Shown here: positions 1 through 5,748 of the stretch, piece after piece | How the letters are laid out: every line of letters starts with the position of its first letter | Position numbering within the stretch: position 1 is the first letter of the stretch | The notes under the pieces: generated by a model | What the model was told of the DNA's origin: nothing | Database searches by the model: none | Seen by the model: only the letters and a program-made list of their open reading frames with translations | Program-made: the position numbers and the translations under genes | DNA from: Bacteroidales bacterium | GTDB taxonomy: Bacteria > Bacteroidota > Bacteroidia > Bacteroidales > WCHB1-69 | Reading direction: 5' to 3' | Length of the DNA stretch: 10,870 nt | Assembly: GCA_031266895.1 (NCBI GenBank) | Contig: JAISAD010000012.1 | Span: 1-10,870, forward strand

Positions 1-174
1 CAACAGCCGTAAAATGCTCCATTTTAAGCTCGGCCTTTGGAGTGCTGCAGACATGTTTTTGGCAATTTTGTCAGATAATTTGCCGCAAAGCGCTGAATTT
101 TCAACAGGAAGCAAAGGGGATGAAAGGAGGTGTTGTAACCGCGATCTTTATGCCTGCTCAAAAGATGCTTGTGA
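1..174. other. Left flank without a supported gene
   Basis: I see no gene here that I can support. One plus-strand frame is open from base 2 to a TAA at 182-184, and another is open through to 230, but neither translation resembles a known family. The second would overlap the 3' end of lpxB antisense. The stretch could hold the last codons of a gene entering from the left, or be plain intergenic DNA downstream of the minus-strand operon. A purine-rich stretch at 122-131 (aaaggaggtg) looks like a textbook Shine-Dalgarno sequence, but no convincing start codon lies at a suitable distance. Confidence 0.4.
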
Positions 175-220
175 GCCTCGGTAAAGGGAAGCTTTACGCC
201 TCGGTAAAGGGTGGCTTTAC
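175..220. repeat. Two tandem 23-bp hairpin units at the lpxB 3' end
   Basis: Positions 175-197 and 198-220 are adjacent copies of one 23-bp unit and differ at two bases. Each unit contains a perfect 6-bp stem, gtaaag...ctttac (181-186 with 192-197; 204-209 with 215-220). The 5-base loops are the only place where the copies differ. A degenerate third start (gataaaggga, 226-235) follows. The second copy covers the stop codon and last bases of the minus-strand lpxB-HAD gene, so the hairpins would form at the very end of that operon transcript. There is no U-tract on either strand, so they are not a classical intrinsic terminator. They could be a small REP-like element or a mRNA 3'-end stabiliser. 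Confidence 0.6.
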
Positions 221-1809
221 GCAGGGATAAAGGGATATTTCAGGGTTTTCATCCCGCAGCGTTTTCCAAATTCCATATCTGATGGCGAATCGCCCACCAT
301 TACCGATTTGGCGAAGCTAATTTCGGGGAAGTCATGCTGCGCCTGCAAAGCCATTCCGATATTGGGCTTGCGACAGTCGCACCCCTCTTCGGCAGCATGA
401 GGACAGTAGTAAACGGCATCTATTTTAATGCCTCTCTTATTTAATTCGTCAATCATAAACTGATGCACCTGTTCTACAGCTTCGGCGCTGCACAACCCTT
501 TTCCTATGCATTGCTGATTGGTAACCACAATAATGCGTCCAAAATAACGGCGTGCCACCGTTAAAGCGGCAATGGTCTCTTCTATCAGTACAAAATCTTT
601 AGGATTAGTTACGTAGCCTCCTGCAATTTGCCGGTTGATAACGCCATCCCTGTCTAAAAAGAGGGTCCATTCAGGGTTAATGTTAGCTTTTAAGGCCGTT
701 TCCCACACCACTGCAGCAGCCCGTTCGGAAGCGCCGCGCCCGCCCAGTTGGCGATGGAGTGCTTCATAGCCTTCCTGCATGGCTGCAATGCGCTTTTCAT
801 CGTGCAAAACAGCGTCCAGCTCCTGTTGCAGGCGACTGTTATTCAAGTCGGCCTGTATCAGCTCTGCAAGCAGCGGCCGGTCGAGGATGAGGTTGGGCAG
901 CGAGATGTATTTGATGTTGTTAAGACGGAATTTAACGGCATAGTAGGAGATCCAGTTGCCGGCGTAGCACACCACTTGCGGCACACGAAAAATGGCCGTT
1001 TCGAGGGTGGCCGTGCCGGAGGCTACCAGCGCTGCCCGCGCATTCGACAGCAGCGGGTAAGTGCTTCCCTCCACAAATGCTATTTTCCTGTGCTTCAATA
1101 TGCCGGAATATAGCGCTTCAGGCAGCCAGTTCACTTTCGAGAGCACAAATTGATATTGCGGAAAATATTCCGTCATGGCTATCATGCGGGGCAGTATAGC
1201 CTTTACCTCCTGCGCTCTGCTGCCCGGCAGCAGGGCAATAATGGGGCGTTCGTCAAGGTTGTAATGTTCCCTAAAATGAAGAATATCGTCGGATTGTGAC
1301 AGATTAGCATCAATGGCATCTAAAAGGGGATGACCGGTATAGCGCGCCCGATAGTTGAACTTGGCATAAAAACCGGCCTCAAAAGGCAAAATGCAAAGCA
1401 TTTCATCCACATATTGCTTAATTTTATAGACCCTTTTTGTTTTCCATGCCCAGACAGTCGGCGAAATGTAATAGACTACTCTGATATTATTTTCCTTAGC
1501 GAACCGCACCAGTCGCAAGTTAAATCCGGGAAAATCAACCAGCACCAGCACATCGGGCTTATAAAGCAGGATGTCAATTTTGCAGATTTGGATGTTATTG
1601 AGGATTGTGCGCAGATGTTTCACCACTTCAAAGAAGCCCATAAAAGCCAGATCCCTGTAGTGTTTCACCATATCGCCTCCCTGTGCCTCCATTAAATCGC
1701 CTCCCCAGCAGCGAAAGCCGGCTTGAGGATCGCGCCGCTTGAGCGCTTTCATCAGGTTTGAGGCATGCAAATCGCCGGACGCCTCTCCAGCCACTATGTA
1801 ATATTTCAT
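217..1809 (-). CDS. lpxB: Fused lipid-A-disaccharide synthase and GmhB-like HAD phosphatase
   Basis: This 530-residue protein has two domains. Residues 1 to about 372 are a complete LpxB, the glycosyltransferase (GT19) that joins UDP-2,3-diacylglucosamine to lipid X to give the lipid A disaccharide at the inner face of the inner membrane. Visible motifs are GEASGD (8-13), GHPLLD (159-164), LLPGSRAQEV (193-202) and SGTATLE (264-270). Residues about 380-530 are an HAD-IIIA phosphatase of the heptose-bisphosphate/histidinol-phosphate group. They contain FLDRDGVIN (nucleophile Asp386, Asp388), TNQ (430-432), a CxH...CxC zinc loop (Cys469, His471, Cys477, Cys479) followed by RKP, and VGDSPSD (505-511). 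LpxB alone is normally about 370-390 residues and GmhB about 160-190, so the length fits a whole-domain fusion. The start at 1809 gives the usual N-terminus (MKYYIVAGEASGD). It is the last gene of a four-gene unit, 15 bp after the acetyltransferase gene. The LpxB assignment is firm. The exact substrate of the HAD domain is inferred. Confidence 0.95.
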   Translation of the reverse strand: MKYYIVAGEASGDLHASNLMKALKRRDPQAGFRCWGGDLMEAQGGDMVKHYRDLAFMGFFEVVKHLRTILNNIQICKIDILLYKPDVLVLVDFPGFNLRLVRFAKENNIRVVYYISPTVWAWKTKRVYKIKQYVDEMLCILPFEAGFYAKFNYRARYTGHPLLDAIDANLSQSDDILHFREHYNLDERPIIALLPGSRAQEVKAILPRMIAMTEYFPQYQFVLSKVNWLPEALYSGILKHRKIAFVEGSTYPLLSNARAALVASGTATLETAIFRVPQVVCYAGNWISYYAVKFRLNNIKYISLPNLILDRPLLAELIQADLNNSRLQQELDAVLHDEKRIAAMQEGYEALHRQLGGRGASERAAAVVWETALKANINPEWTLFLDRDGVINRQIAGGYVTNPKDFVLIEETIAALTVARRYFGRIIVVTNQQCIGKGLCSAEAVEQVHQFMIDELNKRGIKIDAVYYCPHAAEEGCDCRKPNIGMALQAQHDFPEISFAKSVMVGDSPSDMEFGKRCGMKTLKYPFIPA

Positions 1810-1824
1810 TTTAACTGCATTTTT

Positions 1825-2340
1825 TTACCCGTTCAGCCGTTGCAAAATATATTCGTCAATAAATCCCTGCGAAGTGAGCTGCCAGTCTTTTTTAGTTCCA
1901 ACAATGGTGAATCCGGCGGAAGCAAAGAGACGCAGGCTGGCCTCATTATCTATCATGACATTACAATAGACCTGATGCAGGTACAGCCTTTTGAAGACAT
2001 GATTTACAATAAGCTGCAATGCTTCCGAGGCATAGCCTTTTCGACGAAATTCGGGAACAATCAGAATCCCGATGCTGGTGCGCAGATTGAGCGGATCAAT
2101 ATCAAACAGGTCCACAATCCCAACCGTTTGCCCGCTGCCCAGCTCATCTATCATCAGACGCAACTGCTTGGCGGTGTAGATGTCTTGAGAAAGATGCCGA
2201 ATAAATTCTTTGAGGGTATATTTGCTGAAAGGTGCAAGCGTTTGACTTATCGGCCACACGTCTGTACTGTTTTCCCATTGATAAAGCAACTCCAGGTCGG
2301 ACGGTTCCAAAGCACGCAAATAGACCTTTTTCCCAATCAT
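1825..2340 (-). CDS. GNAT family N-acetyltransferase
   Basis: A 171-residue single-domain acetyltransferase of the RimJ/RimL/SpeG-like branch of the GNAT superfamily, which moves an acetyl group from acetyl-CoA to an amine. The start IGKKVYLRALEPSDLE is typical of this branch. Motif A, which binds acetyl-CoA pyrophosphate, is seen as RRKGYA (99-104), preceded by the beta-4 strand GILIVPEF. The motif B region is DNEASLRLFASAGF (131-144). There is no signal peptide, so it acts in the cytoplasm. It lies 5 bp after the NlpC/P60 gene and 15 bp before lpxB, so it is almost certainly cotranscribed with both. The substrate (polyamine, protein N-terminus, sugar nucleotide or antibiotic) cannot be read from the sequence. 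Its place in an envelope operon does not settle the question. Confidence 0.9.
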   Translation of the reverse strand: MIGKKVYLRALEPSDLELLYQWENSTDVWPISQTLAPFSKYTLKEFIRHLSQDIYTAKQLRLMIDELGSGQTVGIVDLFDIDPLNLRTSIGILIVPEFRRKGYASEALQLIVNHVFKRLYLHQVYCNVMIDNEASLRLFASAGFTIVGTKKDWQLTSQGFIDEYILQRLNG

Positions 2341-2345
2341 AATAA

Positions 2346-3140
2346 TCAGATTCTCATTCGTTTAATCAAGCGAAGCACGTGCGTATATTGTCCGGTGGCG
2401 GCATCAAAAATGCCGGTTTCGTCCAGCTTGTCAATGCGTACCTTGCCGCTGGAGTGGATAATTTTATCTTTTCCGCAGATCATGCCCACATGCACGATTT
2501 CACCCTCTTCGTTTTGGAAAAAAGCAAGGTCGCCTACTTGTGTTTCAGTTATAAAATCTACAGGATCACCATGCTGCATCTGCTGTGAAGCGTTGCGCGG
2601 AATGGAAAGGCCGATGCTTTTAAAGATGAGCTGGGTAAAGGCCGAGCAATCAATGCCTGCGGGTGTGCGGCCGCCCCACAAATAGGGAGCATTCAGGTAG
2701 GTTGAAGCAAAACGAAGCATCGCCACTTGTTGAGATGACATCTTTTCATTACCCTCAAATATCCTGTTTTCCGGCAATTGCATCGTAAAAGCTGCATTCC
2801 CCAAAATCAGCACATTGTTTTCGGGACAGGGAAACGAAGAGCCACAAAAAACAGGAAAAGTAATGTCGGTTTCAATCTCCCTGATAAAAAGCAGCCAGTC
2901 TCTTACCATATATTTCCCGGCTTTCAGATAGTCCGGCACATCATCGTCGTGTAGCTGATTGAACGCCTTGCGGCTAATCCACCCTTCGTAATGGCAGTCG
3001 CAAGTAACTATTTTCAGCCATTGGCCGCTCTCTTCCAGCACTTGATAAGCATCTCCAAAAAGCAGCTGCGAAACCATTTCGGCGCTTTCGGCCGCCATAG
3101 CCCGCATTGGAATTTGAGCAAGGTGTGCAACGCCGTACAT
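2346..3140 (-). CDS. NlpC/P60 family (C40) peptidase with N-terminal SH3-like domain
   Basis: A 264-residue protein. Residues about 1-75 resemble a bacterial SH3 domain (start YGVAHLAQIPMRA, ending in the YEGWISRK strand), followed by a second SH3-like stretch to about 130. Residues about 140-260 are an NlpC/P60 papain-like domain with the catalytic Cys165 in GIDCSAFTQ, His217 in VHVGMI and His229 in IIHSSG. The arrangement matches the family of gamma-D-glutamyl-L-diamino acid endopeptidases such as Bacillus YkfC and endopeptidase VI, which cut free murein peptides. No signal peptide or lipobox is present, which fits a cytoplasmic role in recycling cell-wall peptides rather than cutting intact sacculus; that role is inferred. 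The gene starts 2 bp after the DUF3127 stop and ends 5 bp before the GNAT start, so it is an interior gene of the unit. Confidence 0.92.
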   Translation of the reverse strand: MYGVAHLAQIPMRAMAAESAEMVSQLLFGDAYQVLEESGQWLKIVTCDCHYEGWISRKAFNQLHDDDVPDYLKAGKYMVRDWLLFIREIETDITFPVFCGSSFPCPENNVLILGNAAFTMQLPENRIFEGNEKMSSQQVAMLRFASTYLNAPYLWGGRTPAGIDCSAFTQLIFKSIGLSIPRNASQQMQHGDPVDFITETQVGDLAFFQNEEGEIVHVGMICGKDKIIHSSGKVRIDKLDETGIFDAATGQYTHVLRLIKRMRI

Positions 3141-3142
3141 GG

Positions 3143-3598
3143 TTAGAAAGGCAGATCGTCCGTCATGCCTTCATCCTCAAAGGAGGGCATGTTTTCCGGA
3201 AAATTATGAACTGATGTAACATCTGTATATGCTTGATTTTGAGGGGAGGGATATTGTGGTGGAATGCCCTCTTGCATCTGCTGTGGCTGCTGTGGCACCG
3301 GAGCAGATTGCACGGGGCTTGTTCCGGGTACTTCAATTCTCCACGCCCGCACATCGGTGTACCATTTGCCGTTAAATTCCCGCGATTCGAGCGAGAAAGA
3401 GACTGTAATGACCGACCCAATATTTAACGAGTCAAGTATTTTGACGTTTTCGCCCCAAAGGTTGGCACAGATCTTTTTAGGATACTGTTCCATGGTTTCA
3501 ATGACAAATTCCTGTTTTTGCCAAAGATTGCCGGTGCGGCTTGTTCCCTGCTGCAAATCCATTTTCTGTATTAATTTGCCCGTAATTTCTAAAGCCAT
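3143..3598 (-). CDS. DUF3127 protein with SSB-like acidic C-terminal tip
   Basis: A 151-residue protein in three parts. Residues 1-91 form a beta-rich domain (MALEITGKLIQ ... KQEFVIETM ... ANLWGENVKILDSL ... VITVSFSLESREF ... YTDVRAWRIE) that I recognise as DUF3127, a Bacteroidota family that looks like an OB fold. Residues about 92-130 are a Pro/Gln-rich, probably disordered linker. Residues 138-151 are an acidic tail ending DDLPF. The layout of fold, P/Q linker and acidic tip with terminal Pro-Phe copies that of bacterial single-strand DNA-binding protein (E. coli SSB ends DDDIPF). It is the first gene of the minus-strand unit, with the ATG at 3596-3598 about 50 bp after the predicted promoter. 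A nucleic-acid-binding role is plausible but is inference. Confidence 0.85.
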   Translation of the reverse strand: MALEITGKLIQKMDLQQGTSRTGNLWQKQEFVIETMEQYPKKICANLWGENVKILDSLNIGSVITVSFSLESREFNGKWYTDVRAWRIEVPGTSPVQSAPVPQQPQQMQEGIPPQYPSPQNQAYTDVTSVHNFPENMPSFEDEGMTDDLPF

Positions 3599-3651
3599 AA
3601 TATAAAAAAAGCTGATTAATTAGTTAACTCCATTAGCTTGCAATAGCGGTG

Positions 3652-3659
3652 CAAAGATA
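3652..3659 (-). promoter_or_regulatory. Predicted -7 element for the DUF3127-to-lpxB operon
   Basis: On the minus strand this reads TATCTTTG and continues as CACC, matching the Bacteroidota primary sigma factor -7 consensus TAnnTTTG. Transcription would start near 3645 and give a leader of about 46 bases before the ATG at 3598. No clear -33 TTTG/TTG was found at the usual distance. The element forms the outer end of the left arm of the inverted repeat described separately. Confidence 0.65.
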
Positions 3660-3672
3660 CAAAAAAGATCCA

Positions 3673-3743
3673 ATCTCTAATTATAAAGAGTTTTATCAAA
3701 GATTGAATCTTTTTTGTATTTTTGTCGGACAATAATTAGAGAT
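3673..3743. repeat. 12-bp perfect inverted repeat flanking the murA promoter
   Basis: Positions 3673-3684 (atctctaattat) are the exact reverse complement of 3732-3743 (ataattagagat). One copy lies inside the divergent region, just inward of the 25-bp repeat's left arm. The other lies at the predicted murA transcription start and leader. The pair brackets the murA -7 element, as a two-site operator would. This is a sequence observation only; no binding protein is known to me for this motif. Confidence 0.6.
3717..3724 (+). promoter_or_regulatory. Predicted -7 element for murA
   Basis: TATTTTTG fits the Bacteroidota TAnnTTTG -7 consensus. Transcription would begin near 3731, leaving a leader of about 20 bases before the murA ATG at 3751. 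A convincing -33 element is not visible at 19-23 bases upstream. The site is the outer end of the right arm of the 25-bp inverted repeat. Confidence 0.65.
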
Positions 3744-3750
3744 ACGGGAA

Positions 3751-5058
3751 ATGGGAAAATTTGTTATTCAGGGAGGACGGCCGCTGTGTGGAGACATTAC
3801 GCCGCAAGGTGCTAAAAATGAAGCCTTACAGGCGCTTTGCGCCGTTCTGCTGACCAAAGAATCGGTTACTGTTCACAATATTCCGGCTATCAGAGATGTG
3901 ATGCGATTGATGGAACTGTTAAAGCTGCTGGGGGTAGAGATTACCCAAATCAGCGAGAATACTTACCGGTTTCAAGCGCAGCATATTGACCTTGATTTTA
4001 TGCGAAGTGCGGATTATTTAAACTTGTCGGCCACTTTTAGAGCCTCTATTATGGTGATTGGGCCGATGCTGGGCCGTTTGGGAGAGGCTTATGCCGCCAA
4101 ACCGGGTGGAGACAAGATTGGCAGACGCCCTTTAGATACCCATTTTGAGGGTTTTGCCAAGCTGGGAGCCAAGGTGGAAAGCGCTGGAGAACGCGCCCTT
4201 TATCGACTTTATGCCAACCCGCTGCAAGGCGATTATATGCTGTTGAGTGAGGCTTCCGTAACCGGTACGGCCAATATTATCATGGCCGCTGTGCTGGCAA
4301 AAGGCACTACCACTATTTTTAATGCCGCCTGCGAGCCTTATTTATACCAGTTGTGCACCATGTTGAATAAAATGGGAGCAAAAATCAGTGGAGTAGGCTC
4401 TAATTTGCTGACTGTTGAGGGGGTGGATGCGCTGCATGGCTGTGAACATTATATTTTGCCCGACATGATTGAAGTAGGCAGCTTTATTGGCATGGCCGCT
4501 CTGACCCGTTCTGAAATTACTATTAAGAATTGCGGCTGCCGGTATCTCGGCATGATTCCTTCCGTATTTGCCAAGTTGGGCATTCGCCTGGAACAGCGCG
4601 GCGATGATATTTTTGTGCCGCAACAGGATTATTATGAAATAGAAACCAATATGGACGGTTCTATTCTGACGATTTCCGATGCTCCATGGCCAGGTTTTAC
4701 GCCCGACCTTATCAGTATTGTTCTGGTAACGGCCATACAGGCTAAGGGCAGTGTGCTGATTCATCAGAAAATGTTTGAAAGCCGCCTCTTTTTTGTGGAT
4801 AAGTTGCAGGATATGGGGGCTCAGATTATTCTTTGTGATCCGCATCGTGCCACTGTTATTGGTCTTAACCGCAAATACAATCTGCGTGCTACTACAATGG
4901 CTTCGCCCGATATCAGAGCCGGTGTAGCCCTGCTGATAGCGGCTCTTTCGGCCGACGGCGTGAGCATTATTCAAAATATTGAACAGATAGACCGAGGCTA
5001 TCAGCACATTGTGCAGCGATTGAACAGACTTGGGGCTGCTATTGTTCGGGAAGATTAA
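3751..5058 (+). CDS. murA: UDP-N-acetylglucosamine 1-carboxyvinyltransferase (MurA) with Asp active site
   Basis: MurA transfers enolpyruvate from PEP to UDP-GlcNAc in the cytoplasm, the first committed step of peptidoglycan synthesis. The protein has 435 residues, close to the usual 420-430. It carries QGAKNEAL with Lys22-Asn23 (PEP/UDP-GlcNAc binding) and WPGFTPD with Asp319 (equivalent to E. coli Asp305). The catalytic loop is PGGDKIGRRPLDTH (118-131). There Asp121 occupies the place of E. coli Cys115, the residue alkylated by fosfomycin. MurA enzymes with Asp at this position, as in Mycobacterium tuberculosis and Chlamydia, are active and insensitive to the drug. The start gives the standard GKFVIQGGRPLCGDI N-terminus. 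It is transcribed divergently from the lpxB unit and is followed after 20 bp by the beta-barrel gene, probably as one transcript. Confidence 0.97.
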   Translation: MGKFVIQGGRPLCGDITPQGAKNEALQALCAVLLTKESVTVHNIPAIRDVMRLMELLKLLGVEITQISENTYRFQAQHIDLDFMRSADYLNLSATFRASIMVIGPMLGRLGEAYAAKPGGDKIGRRPLDTHFEGFAKLGAKVESAGERALYRLYANPLQGDYMLLSEASVTGTANIIMAAVLAKGTTTIFNAACEPYLYQLCTMLNKMGAKISGVGSNLLTVEGVDALHGCEHYILPDMIEVGSFIGMAALTRSEITIKNCGCRYLGMIPSVFAKLGIRLEQRGDDIFVPQQDYYEIETNMDGSILTISDAPWPGFTPDLISIVLVTAIQAKGSVLIHQKMFESRLFFVDKLQDMGAQIILCDPHRATVIGLNRKYNLRATTMASPDIRAGVALLIAALSADGVSIIQNIEQIDRGYQHIVQRLNRLGAAIVRED

Positions 5059-5078
5059 ATTTTGAAAAGCATTTATCG

Positions 5079-5738
5079 ATGATAAAAAGTGTTATGATGA
5101 GTTTGTGGACGGGATGGCTGTCTGTTTTACTGTTATCGTTTACCTTGCAGGCTCAGTCCGATGCCGAAAAGACAGGGTTTCGTTTCAGCGGATTTTCGGG
5201 TGGCATGGCGCTGCATACGGGCTATCTTTATGCAGGAACCCCCGTTTTTCGTACCCAGGCAGGTGTGGCAACTGCGGGCGAAAAACAGCATGGGATGCCG
5301 GTTGGGATTGGCGGTGTTGTGAAATTTCATTTTGGACATCATTTTCGAGTGGGCAGCGAGGGCTACAACAGTACGCTAATTTATGGAAAGACTAAAAGCA
5401 GATGGAGTTTGAGCTGGGGCGGCTTACTTGCTGACTGTCAATGGGAAGTAAAGCGATGGACATGGTTTGCAGGGGGCACTGCCGGCTTTGGTGCGGTGCG
5501 GCATCTGGTGCTTCTGGATGCTAATTCAAACGATTTGCAAGTTGAACAGCAGAGCGTTTATCACAAATACAATGTCATAATGCTTGTGCCGTTTGTCGGC
5601 GTAGAGTATGCTTTAACCGGAACAGTGCACCTGTGCCTGAAGCTGGATTATATTTTCAATATTTCCAATCGCCAGCCCGATTTTGCCGAAGGACTGCGCG
5701 TCTATTTCGGATTCTCATTTTATCACAAGTCCAATTGA
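5079..5738 (+). CDS. Predicted small outer-membrane beta-barrel protein
   Basis: A 219-residue protein with a signal peptide. The N-terminus MIKSVMM is followed by a hydrophobic stretch to about residue 23, with likely cleavage in the LQAQS region. The mature part is rich in alternating hydrophobic, aromatic and glycine residues (for example GGVVKFHFGHHFRVGSEGY, SLSWGGLLADCQW, TWFAGGTAGFGA, FVGVEYALTG, LKLDYIFNI). It ends in an aromatic strand, RVYFGFSFYHKSN. This pattern fits an 8- to 10-stranded OMP-like barrel, inserted by the BAM machinery. I cannot assign a named family or ligand. It starts 20 bp after murA and ends 10 bp from the convergent cysS stop, so it is probably the second and last gene of the murA transcript. 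Confidence 0.75.
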   Translation: MIKSVMMSLWTGWLSVLLLSFTLQAQSDAEKTGFRFSGFSGGMALHTGYLYAGTPVFRTQAGVATAGEKQHGMPVGIGGVVKFHFGHHFRVGSEGYNSTLIYGKTKSRWSLSWGGLLADCQWEVKRWTWFAGGTAGFGAVRHLVLLDANSNDLQVEQQSVYHKYNVIMLVPFVGVEYALTGTVHLCLKLDYIFNISNRQPDFAEGLRVYFGFSFYHKSN

Positions 5739-5748
5739 AATAAAAAGT

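Larger units (their letters stand above)
3652..3724. repeat. 25-bp inverted repeat containing both divergent promoters
   Basis: Bases 3652-3676 and 3700-3724 are reverse complements at 23 of 25 positions and are separated by 23 bases. The inner 20 bp (3657-3676 with 3700-3719) match at 19 of 20. The spacer carries a further small repeat, ataaa (3683-3687) with tttat (3692-3696). Each outer end is a -7-like element, TATCTTTG leftwards and TATTTTTG rightwards, so the two promoters are mirror images. The repeat could be an operator for a dimeric regulator, a cruciform-forming site, or the product of promoter duplication by inversion. Confidence 0.8.

Noticed and set aside
119..141. Similarity to the 3' end of 16S rRNA (minus strand, cacctcctttc with partial match around it)
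   Set aside because: The identity is limited to about 16 of 21 bases around the anti-Shine-Dalgarno sequence. Bases further into where the 16S gene would lie do not match, and no rRNA, tRNA or 23S sequence is nearby.
42..230. Plus-strand 62-codon frame with GTG start near a strong aaaggaggtg sequence
   Set aside because: The purine-rich sequence lies inside the frame rather than upstream of its start, the product resembles nothing, and the frame overlaps the hairpin repeats and the 3' end of lpxB on the other strand.
1765..2685. 306-codon plus-strand open frame
   Set aside because: It lies antisense across the lpxB start, the whole GNAT gene and part of the NlpC/P60 gene, all of which have clear family motifs on the minus strand. 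The translation has no recognisable domain.
4342..5007. 221-codon minus-strand open frame inside murA
   Set aside because: It is a shadow of the strongly conserved murA coding sequence, with no promoter-like element or recognisable domain.
5739..5748. Bidirectional terminator between the convergent beta-barrel and cysS genes
   Set aside because: Only 10 bases separate the stops and no hairpin is visible there, so I do not call one.
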